64,000 bases of DNA from Gnetum montanum (Eukaryota > Streptophyta > Gnetopsida > Gnetales > Gnetaceae), in the NCBI GenBank assembly GCA_015680685.1, contig MNCI01016193.1, forward strand, positions 113,619 through 177,618, read 5' to 3'. Below are positions 56,817 through 64,000 of this stretch, in pieces. Positions within the stretch are counted from its first letter, which is position 1. Each line of letters begins with the position of its first letter. The position numbers and the translations under genes were made by a program. Below the pieces are notes generated by a model. It was not told where the DNA came from and made no database searches. It saw only the letters and a list, made by a program, of their open reading frames with translations.

Positions 56817-59640
56817 ATGTCTAACACATTTGACACCATGATCCATCCAAGGTGTGCTGCATTAAGCCACAAATAATACAATTTTGTTTGTGCCAAAATC
56901 CAAGAAGGATTACTAGTGGATTACCTTGATTTGGAGGCAAAATAGGACTACGAATGAGTCCACCAGAATAGACGGGAGTACAACCCCTCCTTGTTTAACA
57001 TAATCCCACTCATGGAGTCCTACCACTAGCTATTGTCCCAACTCATTCGTGCAAACAAGCATGATGCAAGGAAAACCTACAAGGAAGCCTCATAGAAGGA
57101 GGAAGATGAGTTCGAGGCCTACTTCGAACATGAGAGCGACGCCTACACCATGTCCCAACAACCACTCCCTAGTATAGCCCCTCCTCGGTTTGGTCCACCC
57201 ATCCTCTCGGAGATGGTGACCATGCTAATTCAGCCTTCCTTGCAAGTGACTGCTACATTTGCCCAACCCTATGCTCATGCAAGAGCCACTTCCTAGCCGC
57301 AAACAACTCAGGCACTCTATTTTCTACCTATCTCATTGGCATCTGCAGTGTCCGTCCAACCCACTTGTGTGTGGCCTACTTTGATCACTGCATCCATTGC
57401 TCAGCCAACACATTAACACCCATCCACTATGATGTTAAACTGGCAATGCTTGTTCACTATGACATTAAACTGGCAATGCCCATACGCTATGACATTAAAC
57501 TGACAAACTCTACAACCAACAATTCAACCCTATGCTATGCAACCAACACAAGCCTAGCCAATGCAACCAGCTGTTACATCCCCAAGCTTGGATCAAGCAT
57601 TCCAGCTAATCCAAAGCTTCATGAAGGAGATTAACTAACTCAAGGCTACCTCCTTTGACACCATCAAGGTGGTGGACTTCTACCAAGATGACCTCATAAG
57701 TCCTATGGTACCACCCCTAACTCGTCCAACTGGGGTCTAACTGGCTCAATTCACCAAGTACAATGGTGAAGGGGACCCCAATGCACACTTGGTCACATTT
57801 TGATCTGAGTGGCTACTCCTTCAAGCCTGGCCACATGTCATCATGCATGTGTTCCCCATGTCACTCACTGGCAAGGCCTTAAACTAGTATCACATGCTAT
57901 CTAAGGCCTCAATCTCCTCTTTGGAGAATCTCATAAGCCAGTTTATGACACACTTCAAGTACAATCTAAAGCCTGAAGCAACCCTCAACCAGCTCATGTA
58001 GGTTAAGCAGGGGCCTCTCGAACCCGTGCCAAAATTCCTCCAATGTTGGAATGCTGCATTGAGTGAAATGCATGAACCTCTAGTAGAGACACATCTACTA
58101 GCCATCTTCACAAGTGTAATGAATGACTTCATCAAGTCCAAACTATATTATCTAGCCCTAAAGTCTCTTAGCCAAGCCTTTTCCCAAACAAAAGGCATAG
58201 AGGAAGTAGCACAAGCTAGCAATGGCCTAGCTTATGTGACCTACAAAAACCAACATGCTCGCAAGCAAAACATAACAGTGGCAACAGTGGCTGCAAGTAC
58301 AAAAGCAACCAACCAAGGCCTGATAGATAAGCAGCCCAAGGCCCCAACTAACAAAACTACCAACTTTGGCACCAACTCACCTACATCAATAAGGGCTACC
58401 CTAAGGTCCAACTTTGAGCACAAGGATGGTTCAAGATATACACTGCTACCAATAGAACCCTCTAAACTATTAGAGAAACTTTTGAAAGCCAAGAAAATCC
58501 ACTACAAACACATATTAGATATTTCTTGCCAAAAACATGATAGGTACTATGAACTACTAAGGAATCCCACCTCAGCAGTACCAAACGAGTCCCCAATTCC
58601 ACAACACTTCAAGCTAGACCAATACTGTCATTACCACTAGTTTTTCGATCATAGTACAGACAACTATCGTGCTTTACACAACAGGCCAATTGGTGCTAGA
58701 CACAACGAGCCAATCCAATGTAGACGACACTTCCTATGTCATAAACTCCATTAGCATAGGTGGCAAGCCCAAACCTATGCAACAACCTTTTGTGATCCAT
58801 GTGCCTCTTAACAAGGCAAGGGTTCCCTCAGCCTCCACAAGCAAGAGGCCTTCCTTTGTTATCAAAGTGTCACCTTAATCACCCAGAACACCCTTTGTGG
58901 TCAAGGTTCCATAGCAATCATCCACTAAGATGTTAAACTGGCATTCCACTACAACAACATCCTTTAGGTGACCTTTTGTCATTAAGGTGCCACAACAAGT
59001 TAGCCCTACAACCAATCCTAAGCCACCCTTTGTCATAAGGGTGCCACAATGTGACAGCCCCTCACTTACGCGAAGTCCAATAGTGGGAAACATCTCGATC
59101 CCTCCTCCTTTAAGGGCTAACCCCATTAGTAACCCAATTAGGCCTACCAAATGGCAATGCAAGAGGATGAATGGATGCCTCACGACCCCCATGGCTGAAG
59201 CAAAGGCTATAATCAACAAGTAACAACCAAACACTGAGGCGTCTAGCCCCAAGCAGGCCAAGCAAACCAAGCCCAAGTCCCCTCTGTGAGAGATCTATCC
59301 CTCAAGCCACATGGAGGAATTCAATGCCAACACAATGGCTAACGACAAGGACTTCAGAGCTACACTAACCCAGGTGAAACAAACACTCAAGCAAAAGAAT
59401 ACAACATTAAGCTTGTACAACTTGTTCATGACCTCATCTACTCATTGCCAAGATTTGACATGAATGTTGGCCTCCATTCCTATTATAGAGTACATCCCTA
59501 CAGATGAGGCATCCATCCGTGCTATGCTGTTGCCCCTTGCACCACAAGAATTGAGTTCAACATCCTTAGTGTTCCGCGATGATGTAGTCAAAGTCAGCCC
59601 CAAATGACGGGAGGTCACTATAGCTCCACTATCCATTAGC
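56817..59640 (+). pseudogene. C2 gag (broken)
   Basis: Likely start ATG 56817-56819. The N-terminal region shares NRREYNPSLFNIIPL (about 56967-57010) with C1, then a Pro/Gln/Thr-rich spacer in which three short-repeat units are embedded (57418-57520). The capsid-type domain runs 57570-58250: PSLDQAFQLIQSFMKEI, FTKYNGEGDPNAHLVTF, FPMSLTGKAL and FKYNLKPEATLNQLM. A 204-codon open stretch follows (58026-58640). The zinc knuckle reads CHYH...H....Y (about 58628-58670): the last Cys is Tyr and a stop lies inside. Repeated PFVI(H/K/R)V motifs at 58790-59050 match C1. Stops are fewer than in C1. Confidence 0.82.
57418..57520 (+). repeat. Short-repeat cluster 4, inside C2 gag
   Basis: Three units at ~30-bp spacing: CACTATGATGTTAAACTGGCA, CACTATGACATTAAACTGGCA and CGCTATGACATTAAACTGACA. 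Single units also occur at 57868-57895 and 58921-58942 in the same gene. C1 gag lacks them at these places. Confidence 0.85.
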
Positions 59641-60204
59641 ATATGTGTTGGGCAATGTACCATCTACAGAGTGCATGTCAATGATGCTGCAGCAACAAAA
59701 GTATTCCTATATTCCATCATCGATAAGCTAGGCTTGGTAGACAAAATTAGGTCAACCAAAACCATGTGTCTAAAATCTTTCAATGGATCATTTTTCACTA
59801 TCAAGGGTATAATTAACTTAGCCTTTGTGGCAGGAGAGAAATTCCCCACCAGTGCGGATTTCACTATCATAGAGGAGATGTCAGGCTTCAACTTGATCTT
59901 AGGCAGCCCTTGGCTAGCCCAATTACAATTCGTCTCCTCTCCCATTCATCAAGAAATCCATCTTCCATATAAAGGTGATCAAGTTATCATCCATCGTGAT
60001 AATGCATCCCCTCTAGCTATCCACAACATAGACATGGTTTAAGTGTTGGAGGTAGAGTTTCTTGGAGATACATCTGCAGTAACCAATGTAACACCTAAGC
60101 CTAACACACTCAAACAAGCAGTTGAAGCCAATAGCCTCCTAGAGAATCTTAAGCCTTGCACTCCCCCTAATCCACACCTAATTAAGAAGAAACTACATGA
60201 TTAG
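59641..60204 (+). pseudogene. C2 protease region
   Basis: Open for 123 codons (59671-60042). Contains VHVNDAAAT (N-D-A at the place of the active-site D-S-G), LKSFNGS, FNLILGSPWLAQLQ (59888-59930) and IHQEIHLPYKGDQVIIH, the layout of Tat proteases. The active site is changed, so it is not functional. The frame ends near 60204, at the place where C1 has its possible splice donor. Confidence 0.7.
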
Positions 60205-62046
60205 GATTTTTCCTTGGCCAAAAACACGTTAAGCACATGCTTACCACTTGCCTCCATTGGCCATGCATTTTTGATTTTTTCTTAGGTTGCATTTGCTCAT
60301 GCATTTACATTTCACTTGCTTACCTAGATTACACATTGCTTTGCTTTGTTTATGTATTTATACTTTGTTTACACATCCATCCACTTAGCTTATGCATTGC
60401 ATTTGAAAAATATCAAAAACACACACAAGAAAAAAGAAACAAAAACAAAACATGGCCTAAAAAGGCCTTAAACTAGCCCATGGCCCGAAAAGGCCTTAAA
60501 CTAGCCCACGGGCCAGAACAATCTAAAATTATTACTTTTTGCATTACTTTCCTTTCATTCGTGCATTTGAGCTCTATTTACAATAGTTTCCATTTGATGT
60601 TATTTTTCTAGTTGATTTTTTGTAGGATCTTGTTGGAACACAGCATGAGTATGCATGCAGCATCACACCTTATCCAAGCAAGGTAAGCACTAGTCTGCTA
60701 TGATTATAAATTGGCACAGACAGTCCACTATGACTATAAACTAGCATAGATTGTACTTGGGTCAAACTAGCACAACATCCACTATCCATTACGATGTTAA
60801 ACTAGCATCCAACATTCTACTAGGATTATAAACTAGCACATCATGGTCTGCCAAGATCTTAATCTGGGTTCACAGTTTGCCAGGACTTTAAACTAGCATG
60901 TTACTAATCTGTTCAAGCACTTGCCATTGGTGAAACCCTTGGGGGCACTCAGAGCATCATCACCTCCCACCATCCTGCAGATCTTTTGGAGCACTTTTCA
61001 TTAGTGCGACCTTTAGATGACTCACAACATCATCGCCCTGGCACTTTCACTAGCTTCCTAAGCACTTGCAACTGGCACAACATTTGACACATTTACAACA
61101 TCTTCGCAGCTAGCATTTGCAGCATCTTCACATCTGGCATTTACACTTGCATTTCATGTTGTGTGGTTTTCTTATCTTCTTAGAGTTTTTTTTACAAGAT
61201 GAAGCCTCAGAGGTGGTCATGCAAAGATGCATCTCATTGCAGTAGCCAGTCACCACATTGTTTTGATGTGCATGATTGGACTAGTTAAGCCACTCAAGCA
61301 TGCACATCCCCCTCATCCTTGTTACAGCCTATGCACATCCACTCCTTCATCCCAATATCCTCTCATCCACCACATACTCATGATTTCACATCCCTCTGGC
61401 ATACGCATTGTGACGCACATGGCATTCTCTTCACATCAACTACTAAACTCATGATGGATGTAACACAACTCATGGCATGGGGAGCCTTTTTGGGCTGGTC
61501 AAAGTCCTAAATGGATGTAACACAACTCATCCTGGGGAGGAAACACTTGTCTATAGATGCAATGTGGTTGCATCAAAGAAAAGCCCATCTACTCGATGGC
61601 CCACCCCTTGCAATTAGTATTCAGCAATAAGTTGAACCCAATAGAGGTTTGCCTCACAAAAAAAAAGGAGGGGGAGAGAGAATGGTGAAAAGCATATCCC
61701 CAAGCGAATTGACAACGTTGTAGCTTTGCAACTAGCCTAGCCTTGAATTGACTTTGACTCTCTCATGAGTACTCCAATGAGAGGTCAATGTTTTAGGGAC
61801 AAACCACTTCATGCCATGGTCACTGTCAACCATTTTGACTTTACATTTCATTTCCATAGTTTAAATTTCATCTCTCTAACATTTCCTATACCCCTTGTCC
61901 CTTAGCAAAACCTTATTCCCATATCACTCTTGAGCATGGTAAAACAACATCCAATCTTGTACCGACGAGTGATGTTGGTGATATGTCTGCTGTGGTGTTT
62001 TGTAATTCTTTATCGATGTCTCTTGGGTCACTCCTCCAGTCGTCAA
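60205..62046 (+). other. C2 non-coding region where pol is missing
   Basis: Contains short-repeat pairs at 60455-60510, an acceptor-like site AGTTGATTTTTTGTAG (about 60608-60624), and a cluster of about seven short-repeat units at 60690-60905. A purine-rich block follows (61658-61690, AAAAAAAAGGAGGGGGAGAG), and then an untranslated end shared with C1 (61976-62060 matches 52784-52868). No RT, RNase H or integrase motif was found in the frames I read. Confidence 0.7.
60690..60905 (+). repeat. Short-repeat cluster 5
   Basis: About seven units, for example GCTATGATTATAAATTGGCAC, CACTATGACTATAAACTAGCA, ATTACGATGTTAAACTAGCAT and CTAGGATTATAAACTAGCAC, just downstream of the acceptor-like site. Confidence 0.85.
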
Positions 62047-62060
62047 CAAAGAGAGGCCAT
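62047..62060 (+). promoter_or_regulatory. C2 polypurine tract
   Basis: CAAAGAGAGGCCAT directly before the LTR start TGAAACACCAC. Confidence 0.75.
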
Positions 62061-63482
62061 TGAAACACCACAAAATTTCAGGTCTTAGCATCTTGACTAC
62101 AAATTTGGCTAAGTGTCAAAATGGTGGCACTTTATCCAAATTTTTCCAAGTGTTGAGTATAGTCAGCTCCAAACTACCAAATTTGCAAAATTTTTCTATG
62201 TGTCAGAATGATAGCACTTTTTGCAGATTTGTGTGTGAAGATGTGCAACATAGATAGTGTAGCATACCTATCAAGTTATGCAGCGTAGACAGTGTAGCAC
62301 ACCTATCAAGCTATGCAGCGTAGATAGCATAGCACATCCATCAAGCTATGTAGATTTGTATCAAGTTGTGCAGTGTAGACAGTTTAGCACACCTATTAAG
62401 CTATGCAGTGTAAACAGCGTAGCACACCTATAAAGCTGTGTAGTGTAGATAGTGTGATAGGCATGGCAAGTTAAAATTTTACTAAGTGTTCATGCTATGC
62501 TATGCAACGTAGATAGCTTAACACTAAGAAGCGTCTCGTGTCCTGCACGTAACACGGGACAAGTGTAGTAGCCAGCATCCTTTATCCTGCGCATAACACG
62601 GGACGAGTGTAGCGGCCAGAGTTAGAACATTTTTGAACTTTTTTTGGTCACCTTTAAACTTTGAAAATTTTCTGAATTTTTCTTGTTGTCCCACCCACTA
62701 CACTGCCACGTGGCACTTGATCTACATTTTGGGCTAACCCTAGCCCTATAAATACCCCTACATCCTAATGTTTAAGGGGGGTTGGCTTCCATTTTGTTTT
62801 GACCAATGAGGCAATTGGCACTTCCATTTTGGCATTTGGCACTTTGGCATCTTGGCACTTAGCTCCATGGGCGAATGAGACCTAGAGGATACCACACCAG
62901 TAGAGAGGCATAGATACACTACACAGTATGCTGTAGCCCCATTGCAGCCCTATAGAACATCACATGGTACACCATGGTTACCAACCTGGTAGGCACAATT
63001 CATCATAGTAAGCACCAGAGTTCATGGCCTGACACCATCGAGGTTGTGACTACGCTCCCACTATGCCTATTGTACACTGTGTACCTTTTGAGATCCTTTG
63101 TGAATTAGCTACGCTCCCTCTTTGGGGCAGTGCATACTGTTCTCAAACTTTGTTGCATTTTTCAAGCATTTCTCTTTGGCATTTAGCGTAACGCTTGTAT
63201 TTTCTTACTTTTTCATACATGTTTGCATGTTCATGTCATTATTCTTAGGTCGAGACACCCTGCTACGCTCTAGCTTAGCTAGACCCGATGCTGTGCGTAA
63301 CATGGTATAAACTCTTTTTTCACATAGTCATTTTAACACCACATAAGTCCTTGTTTGATCAACAAGACCGTTCAAGACACCTCGTTTCAGTTTTCTCCAA
63401 TACTGCCCTCTCGCGGATTCGGGGTTAGGCTATACACTGGGTGACCTCTCAGTGTTTCAGCCATCAACATTTTTGGATGTCA
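62061..63482 (+). repeat. C2 3' LTR
   Basis: 1.4 kb from TGAAACACCAC to GGATGTCA. U3 has ~35-bp tandem units (62239-62470) and two ~48-bp units (62530-62622). A 10-base palindromic G-box GCCACGTGGC (62705-62714) lies about 30 bases before the TATA box CTATAAATA (62746-62754). The open frame at 63122-63310 is LTR sequence. Confidence 0.85.
62705..62714 (+). promoter_or_regulatory. G-box palindrome in C2 3' LTR promoter
   Basis: GCCACGTGGC, a perfect 10-base palindrome containing CACGTG, the plant bZIP/bHLH binding core. The 5' LTR has a decayed version (CCATGTGCC, 55562-55570). Confidence 0.6.
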
Positions 63483-64000
63483 CACACCCTATTCATTGTT
63501 TCCCACATTGCTTGTTGCCCACATCACCAACTACTAACACATCACCTACTGGCAACCAAGTTGTAAATTTGCATATTATGGTCAATTTTCATCATGTAGC
63601 TTTCACCCCATGAAACTTGAAGCAAAACTTCACTGTAAATGTAAAGATTGTAATCCATGAGGGGCAATCTTACATATTCCATACTTTTGGGGTTGAAAAA
63701 TGTCTCATATGTGGTCAAGGTCTCATATCCCAAGTGAAAAAAGGCACCTAGTATTTATATTTAAGCTTGGGAGGTCAAAATACCTTTTGGAAAGCCAAAA
63801 ATGGTAATTTGATGGGTTTTATGAGGGGTATACACTTTTCTACATTAGAAACATCTACCTACCCCCAATATTGAGGGATGGAGTATTTCCCTTAGCATGG
63901 AAACTTTTCCCCCAATGTGGAGACTACATGCACAATGTGGAAACCTTTCTTCCTTAGCATGGAAGTTTCCCTCAACATGGAGGCTCCACCTCCAGTGTGG
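63483..64000 (+). repeat. Start of another C1-type LTR
   Basis: From about 63555 the sequence follows the start of the C1 LTR (TAGCTTTCACCCCATG, AAAACTTCACTGTAAATGTAAAG, then the AGCATGGAA short repeats at 63870-64000). Bases 63483-63554 are a short unmatched stretch. It runs off the window. Confidence 0.7.

Larger units (their letters stand above)
55030..63482 (+). mobile_element. C2: Tat-like element with gag-protease but no pol
   Basis: LTRs at 55030-56340 (5' end missing) and 62061-63482 flank a leader with tandem repeats, a gag-protease region matching C1 and a non-coding region with short repeats. No RT, RNase H or integrase was found between 60205 and 62046, although the acceptor-like site that precedes pol in C1 is kept. 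It shares its polypurine tract and first LTR bases with C1, but the LTR body is different. It would depend on another element's enzymes. Confidence 0.75.

Overview
The window looks like nuclear DNA of a land plant with a large, repeat-rich genome. Almost everything that can be recognised is transposable-element DNA: Ty3/gypsy LTR retrotransposons of two lineages, plus a broken hAT transposon. I see no intact host housekeeping gene, rRNA, tRNA, CRISPR array or bacterial-type operon. The species cannot be told from the sequence; the size of the elements and their density would suit a gymnosperm or a large-genome angiosperm. Coding regions are old and full of stop codons, mostly of the kind left by C-to-T decay of methylated DNA (Gln and Arg codons turned into stops). 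The copy also has assembly scars: N runs at 37846-38066 and 53166-53195, and single Ns at 8317, 22029, 30032, 47077, 50093 and 53030.

Layout. (1) 1-701: end of an Athila-like LTR. (2) 702-12600: a three-layer nest. A minus-strand hAT transposase (BED finger at 12.3 kb, DUF659-like part at 0.8-1.7 kb) was split by a solo LTR (1788-2219 plus 11832-12292), and that LTR was split by a complete Athila-like element, A1 (2220-11831, minus strand, TSD CTTGT). (3) 12.6-17.7 kb: AT-rich DNA with no gene I recognise. (4) 17.7-55.0 kb: one giant Tat/Ogre-like element, C1, roughly 18 kb once its insertions are removed. Its order is a long 5' LTR (17.7-20.2), gag-protease (30.3-34.0), a short-repeat cluster, an antisense gene with introns (34.6-45.3), a ~181-bp tandem array (45.7-48.9), a splice-acceptor-like site, RT / RNase H / second RNase H / integrase (49.6-52.7) and a 3' LTR (52.87-55.0). 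Two Athila-like elements sit inside it: B (20264-30162, plus strand) in the leader next to the primer site, and A2 (36155-45110, minus strand) inside the first resolved exon of the antisense gene. (5) 55.0-63.5 kb: C2, a relative of C1 with a different LTR body, a gag-protease region and no pol. (6) 63.5-64.0 kb: the start of another C1-type LTR.

How the parts work together. A1, A2 and B each encode (now broken) gag, aspartic protease, RT-RNase H and integrase, with a primer site complementary to tRNA-Asp where it survives, a polypurine tract and LTR promoters with a TATA box. C1 is the richest part. Its gag-protease and pol blocks are separated by a long region with a conserved acceptor-like site, as in Ogre-type elements whose pol is joined by splicing. 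That region also holds an antisense coiled-coil gene whose three mapped introns all have GT-AG ends and keep frame, a satellite-like array, and a family of ~30-bp short repeats that recurs in C2. These features are the strongest candidates for undescribed biology here.
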